8,747 nucleotides of DNA from Phenylobacterium sp. (GCA_028291285.1 JAQGIJ010000347.1:1-8747); one strand, 5' to 3'; counted from the stretch's first letter, positions 1 through 6,439 are shown. Notes: generated from the letters alone by a model not told the origin. Program-made: numbers and translations.

Positions 1-309
1 GAGGATCACCCGCGCGCCTGCGCGCGCCGCCGCCAGCGCCGCCATCAGGCCGGCCGCCCCGGCGCCGGCGACCAGCACGTCGCAAAAGGCGTGGGCGTGC
101 TCGTAGGCGTCGGGATCGGGCTCGCCGCTCGCCCGCCCCAGGCCCGCGGCGCGGCGGATGGCCGGCTCGTAGACCGTCTCCCAGAAGCTCCGCGGCCACA
201 TGAAGGTCTTGTAGTAGAACCCCGCCGAGAACACCGGTGGGGCGAGGTCCGCCAGCGCCATGGCATCCAGCTTCAGCGAGGGCCAGCGGTTCTGGCTGGC
301 CGCCGTCAT
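1..309 (-). CDS. mgdC: N-methylglutamate dehydrogenase alpha subunit (SoxA-like), FAD-domain part, cut by window edge
   Basis: This is the in-frame continuation of the alpha subunit after an internal TAA. The first possible restart is the ATG at 309-307, three bases after that stop. The 103 visible residues carry the alpha-subunit linker SQNRWPSL (residues 5-12), then AGFYYKTFMWP (29-39), a YEPAIRRAAGLG stretch, and the start of a Rossmann fold, VAGAGAAG (80-87), which is the GxGxxG dinucleotide-binding loop. In the sarcosine oxidase family this subunit binds a dinucleotide here and ends in a folate-binding aminomethyltransferase-like domain, which would lie beyond position 1. The stretch has no further stop. 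Whether it is translated as a separate protein, by reinitiation, or not at all cannot be read from the sequence. No Shine-Dalgarno at a normal distance is visible before the ATG; only the AAGGG touching it is purine-rich. Confidence 0.8.
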   Translation of the reverse strand, partial: MTAASQNRWPSLKLDAMALADLAPPVFSAGFYYKTFMWPRSFWETVYEPAIRRAAGLGRASGEPDPDAYEHAHAFCDVLVAGAGAAGLMAALAAARAGARVIL

Positions 310-312
310 CCC

Positions 313-597
313 TTAGTAGAGCTCTATGGTGGTGGCCCGGGTGTTGGGCTCGCGCCTGGCGCCGGTCCGCAGCTCGACCAGCGCGTTCGGCTCCTCCGAG
401 CCCGCCGTGAAGACGCCGCGCGGGCGGTGGTACTTGAACGAGCGGCCCAGCAGCTGCACGCCCGCGCCCAGCAGCGCCGAGGCCAGGGTGACGCCGGCGA
501 AACCGCGATAGGTGCGGCCGTCGAAGTCGAAGGCCAGCGCCGCGCCGCGCTCGACCAGGCCGCCGCTCGCCAGCCGGTAGGGGCCCGGCCGCCTCAT
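313..597 (-). CDS. mgdC: N-methylglutamate dehydrogenase alpha subunit (SoxA-like), N-terminal ferredoxin-like domain, ends at an in-frame stop
   Basis: A 94-residue ORF starts at ATG 597-595, overlapping the mgdB stop by ATGA. It matches the N-terminal domain of heterotetrameric sarcosine oxidase / NMG dehydrogenase alpha subunits: FDFDGRTYRGFAGVTLASALL, GRSFKYHRPRG (51-61), EEPNALVELR and a final ATTIELY. In this family the domain has the Fer2_4 (2Fe-2S ferredoxin-like) fold but often lacks cluster cysteines; no Cys is present here, so no Fe-S cluster is expected. The full subunit is normally a single chain of about 950-1000 residues. Here TAA (315-313) ends it after ELY, where family members as I recall them have one ordinary residue before Gly-Leu/Met. 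I call it a fragment of a disrupted or split gene; a sequencing error is also possible. No frameshift is needed to join the two parts. Confidence 0.8.
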   Translation of the reverse strand: MRRPGPYRLASGGLVERGAALAFDFDGRTYRGFAGVTLASALLGAGVQLLGRSFKYHRPRGVFTAGSEEPNALVELRTGARREPNTRATTIELY

Positions 598-848
598 GGG
601 ACGAACCGCGTGGCGAGGATGTCATGGGTGCGCGTGTCGCGAGTCACGGCCAGCCAGCGCCGGCATCCGGCGGCATGGTACCAGTGCTCCGTCGTCGGCC
701 CGTCCGGGTTGGCGCGCAGGTTGACGTAGCCGTGGAAGGCCTCCAGCGCGCCAGGCGCGTCCGGGTCCGGGCGCGGCGCGGCGGCCTCGCCCAGGACGGC
801 GAACTCCTCGGCCTCGCGTTCGCCGCAGAAGGGGCAGGCGATCCGCAT
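594..848 (-). CDS. mgdB: N-methylglutamate dehydrogenase delta subunit (SoxD-like)
   Basis: This is an 84-residue protein of the sarcosine oxidase delta subunit family, a small zinc-binding structural subunit of the heterotetrameric flavoenzyme. The expected zinc ligands are visible: CPFC (Cys5 and Cys8) near the N-terminus, and His58 and Cys62 in HAAGC. The family signatures FHGYVNLRANPDGPTTEHWYH and a central acidic/proline stretch are present, and the length is close to the family norm. The ATG (848-846) overlaps the mgdA stop as TGATG, and its own stop overlaps the mgdC start as ATGA, so translation is probably coupled in the order beta-delta-alpha, the usual order in sox and mgd operons. 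By context it belongs to NMG dehydrogenase rather than a true sarcosine oxidase, because gmaS and mgsABC lie directly upstream; the sequence alone does not separate the two. Confidence 0.9.
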   Translation of the reverse strand: MRIACPFCGEREAEEFAVLGEAAAPRPDPDAPGALEAFHGYVNLRANPDGPTTEHWYHAAGCRRWLAVTRDTRTHDILATRFVP

Positions 849-2098
849 CAGTGCAGGTTGGGCTGGGCGCCCATGCCGTTCTCGTCGATCAGCCGGCCTT
901 CGGCGAACCGGTCGAGGCGGTAGTCGGCGGCCGCCTCGTGGGCGGCGTCGCGGGCGATCAGGTGGGCGAAGCACCAGCCGGCGGCGGGCGTCGCCTTGAA
1001 GCCGCCGTAGCACCAGCCGCCGTTGAGGTAGAGCCCGTCGACCGGCGTGCGGTCGATGATCGGCGAGCCGTCCATGGTCATGTCGACGACGCCGGCCCAG
1101 GTGCGCAGGATCCGCAGGCGCCCGATCATCGGCATCATCGCCATGCCGCCTTCGCAGACGTCCTGCAGCACCGGCAGGTTGCCGCGCTGGGCGTAGGAGT
1201 TGTAGCCCTCGATGTCGCCGCCGAAGACCAGGCCGCCCTTGTCCGACTGGCTGATGTAGAAGTGGCCCGCGCCGAAGGTGATGACACCGGGCAGCAGCGG
1301 CTTCAGCCCCTCGGTGACCATGGCCTGCAGCGCCGTGCTCTCGATCGGCAGGCGAAGGTCGGCCATGGCGCCCACCTTCGATGTATTGCCGGCGACCGAC
1401 AGCCCGACCTTGGCCGCGCCGATGAAGCCGCGGGTGGTCTCCACGCCCATCACCCGGCCGGCGTCCACGCGGATCCCCGTCACCTCGCAGTTCTGGATGA
1501 TGTCGACGCCGAGCCCGTCGGCCGCCCGGGCGTAGCCCCAGACCACCGCGTCGTGCCGCGCCGTGCCGCCGCGCGGCTGCAGCAGGCCGCCGCGGATCGG
1601 GAAGCGGGCGTCCTCGAAGGCCAGGAAGGGGGCGAGCTTGCGCACGCCCGCCTCGTCCAGCAGCTCGGCGTCGACGCCGTAGAGCCGCATCATGTTGCCC
1701 CGCCGGGCGAAGGCGTCGCGCTGGGCGTCGGAGTGGCAGAGGTTGAGCACACCGCGCTGGCTGACCATGACGTTGTAGTTCAGCTCCAGCTCCAGGCTCT
1801 CCCAGAGCTTCATCGAGAGCTCGTAGAACGGGACGTTGCCGGGCTCGCGGTAGTTGGAGCGGATGATGGTGGTGTTGCGCCCGGCGTTGCCGGAGCCGAT
1901 CCAGCCCTTCTCCACCACCGCCACGCGGCTGATCCCGTGCTGGCGGGCGAGGTAGTAGGCGGTCGCCAGCCCATGGCCGCCGCCGCCCACCACGACCACG
2001 TCGTACTCGGGCCTGGGCTCGGCGTCGCGCCAGGCGGGGCACCAGCCGGTCTGGCCTCTCAGCGCATTGAGCGCCAGGCTGGCGACGGAATAGCGCAT
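848..2098 (-). CDS. mgdA: N-methylglutamate dehydrogenase beta subunit (SoxB-like flavoprotein)
   Basis: This is a 416-residue flavoprotein of the DAO/sarcosine oxidase beta family, the catalytic subunit that would oxidise the N-methyl group of N-methylglutamate, giving glutamate and a C1 unit. An N-terminal FAD-binding Rossmann motif is visible as VVVVGGGGHG (34-43), ending in an acidic residue at VVEKG. GGTARHDAV (177-185) contains the His (about 182) at the position that carries covalent FMN in heterotetrameric sarcosine oxidases. The C-terminal part has MDGSPIIDRTP, LYLNGGWCYGGFKATPAAGW and a second flavin-contact region. I chose ATG 2098 because MRYSVASLALNAL is the usual family N-terminus. 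An upstream in-frame TTG at 2128, overlapping gmaS and preceded by GGGAG, would add ten residues and has a better ribosome site. The stop overlaps mgdB (TGATG). A true sarcosine oxidase remains the alternative function. Confidence 0.9.
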   Translation of the reverse strand: MRYSVASLALNALRGQTGWCPAWRDAEPRPEYDVVVVGGGGHGLATAYYLARQHGISRVAVVEKGWIGSGNAGRNTTIIRSNYREPGNVPFYELSMKLWESLELELNYNVMVSQRGVLNLCHSDAQRDAFARRGNMMRLYGVDAELLDEAGVRKLAPFLAFEDARFPIRGGLLQPRGGTARHDAVVWGYARAADGLGVDIIQNCEVTGIRVDAGRVMGVETTRGFIGAAKVGLSVAGNTSKVGAMADLRLPIESTALQAMVTEGLKPLLPGVITFGAGHFYISQSDKGGLVFGGDIEGYNSYAQRGNLPVLQDVCEGGMAMMPMIGRLRILRTWAGVVDMTMDGSPIIDRTPVDGLYLNGGWCYGGFKATPAAGWCFAHLIARDAAHEAAADYRLDRFAEGRLIDENGMGAQPNLH

Positions 2099-2117
2099 CG
2101 GCCGCCGGGCCCGCGCC

Positions 2118-3416
2118 TCAGCAGTCAAGCGTCGTCTCCCGCTCCCACTCGGTGAGATGGCGGGTGTATTCGTTCCACTCGGCGTGCTTCAGCTTCAGGT
2201 AGGAGGCGGCGAAGCCCTCGCCCAGGCCCGCCTTCAGGGTCTCGTCGGCGTCGAAGCAGCGCAGCGCGTCCAGGAGGTTCAGCGGCAGCTTCTTCACCCC
2301 TTCGACCAGGTGGCCGTGGGTGTACATGTTGATGTCGAGCCGTTGGCCCGGGCTCTTCGAGTTCAGCATGCCGTCGAGCCCCGCCGCCAGGATCGCCGCC
2401 TGCAGCAGGTAGGGGTTGGCCGCGCCGTCGGCGAGCCGGAACTCGAAGCGCCCCGCCTCGGGAATGCGGATCATGTGGGTGCGGTTGTTGCCGGAGAAGG
2501 TGGCGGTGTTCGGCGACCAGGTGGCGCCCGAGGTGGTCACCGGCGCATTGATCCGCTTGTAGGAGTTCACCGCCCCGTTGGTGATGGCGCAGAGCGCCTC
2601 GGCGTGCTCGATCACGCCTGCGATGAAGCTGTAGCCGAGCGCCGAGACGCCCAGCTCGTCGGACGGGTCCTCGAACAGGTTCTTGCCGTCGCGCCAGACC
2701 GAGACGTGGGCGTGGCAGCCGTTGCCGGTCAGGTTGGAAAACGGCTTGGGCATGAAGGTCGCGCGCAGGCCGTGCTTCTCGGCGATCGAGCGCGTCATGA
2801 ACTTGAAGAAGGAGTGGCGGTCGGCGGTGACCAGGGCGGCGTCATAATCCCAGTTCATCTCGAACTGGCCGTTCGCGTCCTCGTGGTCGTTCTGGTAGGG
2901 CCGCCAGCCCATCTCCAGCATGGCGTCGCAGATCTCCGAGACCACGTCGTAGCGGCGCATCAGAGCGGACTGGTCGTAGCACGGCTTGGCCTGCCGGTCG
3001 GCGGCGTCGGAGATCGCCGTCCCGTCCGGGTTGATCATGAAGTATTCGCACTCCACCCCGGTCTTCATCTCGAAGCCGTGGCTGGCCGCCTCGGCGACGA
3101 GGCGCTTGAGGACGTTGCGCGGGGCGTGGTCGACCGGCTTGCCGGACATCCAGGGATCGCCCGCGAACCAGGCCACCTCCGGCTTCCAGGGCAGCTGCAC
3201 GACGCTCTCCAGGTCGGGGATCACGAACATGTCCGGGTCGGCCGGGGTCATGTCCAGCCAGGTGGCGAAACCCGCGAAGCCGGCGCCGGTCTTGGCCATG
3301 GCGTCGATCGCCGAAGCCGGCACCAGCTTGGAGCGCTGGCCGCCGAACAGGTCCGTGAAGGAGATCAGGAAGTACTTGACCCCCTTCTCCTTCGCCCACT
3401 GCGCCAATGCGGTCAT
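2118..3416 (-). CDS. gmaS: gamma-glutamylmethylamide synthetase (glutamine synthetase family)
   Basis: This 432-residue glutamine-synthetase fold protein would ligate methylamine to glutamate with ATP, forming gamma-glutamylmethylamide, the entry step of the NMG pathway. Synthetase residues are visible in order: ECE (122-124, metal ligands), HED plus NGQFE (178-186), NGCHAH (232-237), NSYKR (284-288), NRTHMIRIP (311-319) and RFEFR followed by ANPYL (323-336). The FDGSS motif of ammonia-using enzymes, which carries the ammonium-site Asp, is replaced by FAGFA (47-51), as expected if the substrate is methylamine. The C-terminus lacks the adenylylation-loop sequence of GlnA type I. Databases often label such proteins type III glutamine synthetase or GlnT. 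It lies 12 nt after mgsC with GGGGGA 4 nt before ATG, and 19 nt before mgdA, within one operon. Confidence 0.93.
   Translation of the reverse strand: MTALAQWAKEKGVKYFLISFTDLFGGQRSKLVPASAIDAMAKTGAGFAGFATWLDMTPADPDMFVIPDLESVVQLPWKPEVAWFAGDPWMSGKPVDHAPRNVLKRLVAEAASHGFEMKTGVECEYFMINPDGTAISDAADRQAKPCYDQSALMRRYDVVSEICDAMLEMGWRPYQNDHEDANGQFEMNWDYDAALVTADRHSFFKFMTRSIAEKHGLRATFMPKPFSNLTGNGCHAHVSVWRDGKNLFEDPSDELGVSALGYSFIAGVIEHAEALCAITNGAVNSYKRINAPVTTSGATWSPNTATFSGNNRTHMIRIPEAGRFEFRLADGAANPYLLQAAILAAGLDGMLNSKSPGQRLDINMYTHGHLVEGVKKLPLNLLDALRCFDADETLKAGLGEGFAASYLKLKHAEWNEYTRHLTEWERETTLDC
2136..2140 (-). promoter_or_regulatory. possible ribosome binding site for an alternative TTG start of mgdA
   Basis: On the minus strand GGGAG lies 7 nt before the TTG at 2128-2126, inside the last codons of gmaS. 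The ATG at 2098 that I prefer from homology has only the GAGG of the gmaS stop region, about 17 nt away, and no good site closer. If the TTG is used, MgdA gains an N-terminal extension MTAEARARRP and overlaps gmaS by 11 nt. Confidence 0.3.
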
Positions 3417-3428
3417 CTCGTCCCCCGA

Positions 3429-4757
3429 TCAGAAGCCGGTCTTGCCGGGTATCCAGTTGGTGCCCGCCAGCGGCACCTGCGCCATGGCGGCCGCCTCGAC
3501 GGTCAGCGCCACCAGGTCTTCCGGCTCCAGGTTGTGCACGTGGCTCTTGCCGCAGGCCCGGGCGATGGTCTGCGCCTCGAGCGTCAGCACGGCCAAGTAG
3601 TTGGCCAGCCGACGCCCGGCGAGCACCGGATCGAGCCTGGCCGCCAGCACCGGGTCCTGGGTGGTGATGCCCGCCGGATCGCGGCCCTCGTGCCAGTCGT
3701 CGTAGGCGCCGGCCGTGGCGCCCAGCTTGCGGTATTCGTCTTCAAGGCGCGGGTCGTTGTCGCCGAGCGCGATCAGGGCCGCGGTGCCGATGGAGACGGC
3801 GTCGGCGCCCAGCGCCAGGGCCTTGGCCACGTCGGCCCCGTTGCGGATCCCGCCGGAGACCACCAGCTGCACCTTGCGATGCAGGCCCAGGTCTTGCAGC
3901 GCCTGCACCGCCGGGCGGATCGCCGCCAGGATCGGCAGGCCGACGTGCTCGATGAACACCTCCTGGGTGGCGGCCGTGCCGCCCTGCATCCCGTCCAGCA
4001 CCACCACATCGGCGCCCGACTTCACCGCCAGCGCCGTGTCGTAATAGGGCCGGCTCGCGCCGACCTTGACGTAGATCGGCTTCTCCCAATCGGTGATCTC
4101 GCGCAGCTCCTCGATCTTGATCTCCAGATCGTCGGGCCCGGTCCAGTCGGGGTGGCGGCAGGCCGAGCGCTGGTCGATGCCGGCCGGCAGCGTGCGCATC
4201 TCGGCGACCCGCTCGGAGATCTTCTGGCCCAGCAGCATGCCGCCGCCGCCGGGCTTGGCCCCCTGCCCGACCACCACCTCGATGGCGTCGCAGCGGCGCA
4301 GGTCGTCGGGGTTCATGCCGTAGCGCGAGGGCAGGATCTGGTAGACCAGGATCTCGGAGTGGCCGCGCTCCTCCTCGGTCATGCCGCCGTCGCCGGTCGT
4401 GGTGCTGGTGCCCATGGCGCTGGCGCCGCGGCCCAGCGCCTCCTTGGCCTGGGCCGAGAGCGCGCCGAAGCTCATGCCGGCGATGGTGATCGGGATCTTC
4501 AGCTGGATCGGCTTCTTGGCGAACCGGCCGCCCAGCACCACGTCGGTGCCGCAGCGCTCGCGGTAGCCCTCCAGCGGATAGCGCGACACCGAGGCGCCGA
4601 GGAACAAGAGGTCGTCGAAGTGCGGCAGCGCCCGCTTCGCCCCGCCGCCGCGGATGTCGTAGATCCCCGTGGCCGCCGCCCGCTGGATCTCGGAGATCGC
4701 ATAGGGGGTGAAGGTGGCCGAAAGCCGCGGGGTGGTGGTGTGGCGCTCGCTGCTCAT
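3429..4757 (-). CDS. mgsC: N-methylglutamate synthase large subunit (glutamate-synthase FMN domain, GlxD-like)
   Basis: This 442-residue protein is the FMN/synthase TIM-barrel domain of glutamate synthase as a separate chain. In NMG synthase it would form N-methylglutamate from glutamate and the methylamino group of gamma-glutamylmethylamide. Visible motifs are PITIAGMSFGALS (89-101), GQGAKPGGGG (164-173), PIYVKVG (228-234), VVVLDGMQGGTAATQ (251-265) and the phosphate-binding SGGIRNGADVAKALALGADA (301-320), followed by VSIGTAAL. Where GltB has cysteines of the 3Fe-4S cluster around CPxGIATQ, this protein has GRDPAGITTQ (358-367), and its four Cys residues (69, 156, 200, 402) do not form the CysX5CysX4Cys pattern. 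A canonical cluster is therefore not expected. The gene starts 10 nt after mgsB, with GAGG overlapping that gene's stop. Without the gmaS/mgd context it would be annotated as a glutamate synthase-related protein. Confidence 0.92.
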   Translation of the reverse strand: MSSERHTTTPRLSATFTPYAISEIQRAAATGIYDIRGGGAKRALPHFDDLLFLGASVSRYPLEGYRERCGTDVVLGGRFAKKPIQLKIPITIAGMSFGALSAQAKEALGRGASAMGTSTTTGDGGMTEEERGHSEILVYQILPSRYGMNPDDLRRCDAIEVVVGQGAKPGGGGMLLGQKISERVAEMRTLPAGIDQRSACRHPDWTGPDDLEIKIEELREITDWEKPIYVKVGASRPYYDTALAVKSGADVVVLDGMQGGTAATQEVFIEHVGLPILAAIRPAVQALQDLGLHRKVQLVVSGGIRNGADVAKALALGADAVSIGTAALIALGDNDPRLEDEYRKLGATAGAYDDWHEGRDPAGITTQDPVLAARLDPVLAGRRLANYLAVLTLEAQTIARACGKSHVHNLEPEDLVALTVEAAAMAQVPLAGTNWIPGKTGF

Positions 4758-4767
4758 CCCCGCGACC

Positions 4768-5457
4768 TCAGTAGGCGTCGGCGTTGTCGACGTGGAAATG
4801 GTAGAGGCGCCGAGCCGAGCCGTAGAGGCGGAACTCGTCGGGCGCGACCTCGCCGTTGACGCCCGCCGCCTCCAGCACGCCCATGAGGACGGCGCGGTCC
4901 TCCGCTTCGAGGGGCTTCTCGACGCAGTCTGCGCCCAGGCTGCGCACCGCGCCGCGGACGAACAGCCGGGCCTCGTAGATGCTGTCGCCGAGGTTCTCGC
5001 CCGCGCCGCCGAACACCACCAGGCTGCCGGCCTGGGCCATGAAGGCGCTCATCGGCCCCACCGAGCCCTTCACGACGATGTCGATGCCCTTCATCGAGAT
5101 GCCGCAGCGGGCCGAGGCGTCGCCCTCGATGATCAGCAGGCCGCCGCGCCCGGTGGCGCCCGCCGCCTGGCTGGCGTCCCCCGCCACGCGCACGCAGCCG
5201 GACATCATGTTCTCGGCGACCCCCACCCCGGCGTTGCCGCGCACCAGCACGCTGGCGCGCTTGTTCATGCCGGCGCAGTAGTAGCCGACGTGGCTGTCGA
5301 TCTCGATCTTCACCGGGGCGTCGACGCCGGCGGCGATGGCGTGCTTGCCGCCGGGGTTCTTCACCTCCCACAGCGTCTCGTTGGTCTCGTCGGAGAGGCC
5401 GTGCAGCGCGTGGTTCAGCTCCCGCACCGTGGTCTCGGCAAGGTCCACCACCGGCAT
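4768..5457 (-). CDS. mgsB: N-methylglutamate synthase subunit, GltB C-terminal GXGXG domain (GlxC-like)
   Basis: A 229-residue protein corresponds to the C-terminal beta-helix (GXGXG) domain of glutamate synthase as a separate chain; in the parent enzyme this domain is structural and helps couple the amidotransferase and FMN sites. Repeating glycine-rich turns are visible: VLVRGNAGVGVAENMMSG (70-87), LLIIEGDASARCGISMKG (107-124), DIVVKGSVGPMSAFMAQAG and LVVFGGAGENLGDSIYEARLFVRG. The ATG at 5457-5455 overlaps the mgsA stop as TGATG. The same reading frame is open far upstream, inside mgsA, but that part has no resemblance to the family, and MPVVDLAETTVRELN is a normal GlxC-type start. The C-terminal tail RRLYHFHVDNADAY lies beyond the repeat domain. 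Confidence 0.9.
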   Translation of the reverse strand: MPVVDLAETTVRELNHALHGLSDETNETLWEVKNPGGKHAIAAGVDAPVKIEIDSHVGYYCAGMNKRASVLVRGNAGVGVAENMMSGCVRVAGDASQAAGATGRGGLLIIEGDASARCGISMKGIDIVVKGSVGPMSAFMAQAGSLVVFGGAGENLGDSIYEARLFVRGAVRSLGADCVEKPLEAEDRAVLMGVLEAAGVNGEVAPDEFRLYGSARRLYHFHVDNADAY

Positions 5458-6350
5458 CAATGGCGTTCCCAGGCGTAGACGGTGGCCGGCTCCGGCTCGA
5501 ACACGCGCGCCTGTTCGATCCCCGGCAGGCCGGCGAGCGCCCGGTACTCCGAGCCGAAGGCCACATAGTCGTCGGTCTCGGCCATCACCGCCGGCTTGCA
5601 GGCGATCGGGTCGCGCAGCACGGCGAAGCCGTTCTCCGTCCCCACCACGAAGGTGTAGAACCCGTCGAGGTCCGCCAGCGCGTCCTCCAGCGCCGCCTCC
5701 AGGCTCGCGCCCTCGCGCATCCGCCAGGTCAGGTAGCCCGCGGCCACCTCGGAATCGTTCTCCGTCTCGAAGCTCAGGCCCTCGTGCGCCAGCATCCGGC
5801 GCAGACTGTTGTGGTTGGAGAGCGAGCCGTTGTGCACCAGGCACTGGTCGGCGCCGGTGGAGAAGGGGTGCGCCCCGTCGGTGGTGACCGAGCTTTCCGT
5901 CGCCATCCGGGTGTGGCCGATGGCGTGGCTGCCGGACATGCTTGCCAAGCCGAAGCGCTCGGCGACCTCGGCGGGCCGGCCGACTTCCTTGTAGAGCTCC
6001 ATGCGGCGGCCGGCGCCGACGAGGTGCGTCTCGGGATGCTCGGCGGCGAGCCAGGCGCGCACCTCCGCCTCCAGCTCGGCAGGGATGGAGAGCACCGCGT
6101 GGCGGTCGCGGACGCTGAGCTCGGCGGCTTGCGCGAAGCTCGCCTCGAACTGGCCGGACAGCACCTCGGCCGGCGTCCCGTTCACCCGCAGCGTCAGCTT
6201 CACCCGCTCCGGCGCGCCCGCGCCATAGATGGCGAAGCCGGCGCTGTCCGGGCCGCGGTCGCTCATCACGCCCAGCATGTCGCTGACCATGGCGCCGAGC
6301 TTCGGCTCAAGCTCCGCACGTTTCAGGAAGAGGCCGACAATTCCGCACAT
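5457..6350 (-). CDS. mgsA: N-methylglutamate synthase glutamine-amidotransferase subunit (class II, GlxB-like)
   Basis: This is a 297-residue class II (Ntn-type) amidotransferase. MCGIVG places the catalytic Cys2 directly after the removable initiator Met, which fixes the start at ATG 6350-6348. Other conserved elements are SDRGPDSAG (30-38), GHTRMATES (145-153), the HPF motif (161-163), VHNGSLSNHN (172-181) and ENDSEV (197-202), all of which bind the glutamine-type substrate. In NMG synthase this subunit would act on the gamma-amide bond of gamma-glutamylmethylamide in place of glutamine, releasing methylamine into the complex; this role is inferred from context. It is the first gene of the mgs-gmaS-mgd operon, following a 112-nt intergenic region that has a promoter candidate. 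GGAG lies only 2 nt before the ATG, a rather short spacing. Alone it could be mistaken for the GlxB or PurF amidotransferase domain. Confidence 0.92.
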   Translation of the reverse strand: MCGIVGLFLKRAELEPKLGAMVSDMLGVMSDRGPDSAGFAIYGAGAPERVKLTLRVNGTPAEVLSGQFEASFAQAAELSVRDRHAVLSIPAELEAEVRAWLAAEHPETHLVGAGRRMELYKEVGRPAEVAERFGLASMSGSHAIGHTRMATESSVTTDGAHPFSTGADQCLVHNGSLSNHNSLRRMLAHEGLSFETENDSEVAAGYLTWRMREGASLEAALEDALADLDGFYTFVVGTENGFAVLRDPIACKPAVMAETDDYVAFGSEYRALAGLPGIEQARVFEPEPATVYAWERH

Positions 6351-6375
6351 GGCTCCGGTCCGTTGGGTCGCACGG

Positions 6376-6404
6376 AGCTAAGGCGGCGCGCCCGTGGCCG
6401 TCAA
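6376..6404 (-). promoter_or_regulatory. candidate sigma70-type promoter of the mgs-gmaS-mgd operon
   Basis: On the minus strand TTGACG (6404-6399) is followed after 17 nt by TTAGCT (6381-6376). The -35 hexamer matches consensus in five of six positions; the -10 is a loose match, which is common in GC-rich alphaproteobacteria. Transcription would start near 6370 and give a leader of about 20 nt before mgsA. It sits at the downstream edge of the most AT-rich stretch in the window. Not experimentally supported. Confidence 0.45.
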
Positions 6405-6409
6405 CCCGC

Positions 6410-6426
6410 AGGAACGAAAATTTCCT
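6410..6426 (-). promoter_or_regulatory. candidate operator for the adjacent XRE-cupin regulator
   Basis: This is an interrupted palindrome with 5-bp arms, AGGAA-N7-TTCCT, whose arms are identical on both strands. It begins 5 nt upstream of the candidate -35 of the mgsA promoter. On the minus strand a further GGAA (6437-6434) lies 9 nt upstream of the first arm's GGAA, so a tandem arrangement of half-sites is possible. The position, just upstream of -35, would suit an activator. The assignment to the neighbouring regulator is inference from location only. Confidence 0.3.
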
Positions 6427-6439
6427 GAGAATAATTCCA

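Noticed and set aside
45..266. A 73-residue minus-strand ORF starting MPWRWRTSP
   Set aside because: It is a shifted frame inside the mgdC continuation, whose own frame carries the conserved FYYKTFMWP and GAGAAG motifs.
1..597. Frameshift as the cause of the mgdC break
   Set aside because: The reading frame before the stop (starts at 597) and after it (309 onward) is the same, so only a single stop codon separates them.
851..2155. A 434-codon plus-strand frame antisense to mgdA
   Set aside because: It mirrors the mgdA codons and shows no recognisable domain; a by-product of high GC.
2157..4859. A 900-codon open frame on the plus strand, antisense to gmaS and mgsC
   Set aside because: It runs through conserved genes on the opposite strand, its translation is low-complexity Val/Arg/Gly/His-rich, and long antisense frames are expected in DNA of this GC content.
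5458..5844. Upstream extension of mgsB to an earlier start
   Set aside because: The frame is open but overlaps mgsA with non-homologous Arg/Gly-rich sequence; the family N-terminus begins at 5457.
5460..6428. A 322-codon plus-strand frame antisense to mgsA
   Set aside because: It shows no protein-family resemblance and lies over the highly conserved MCGIVG-type amidotransferase gene.
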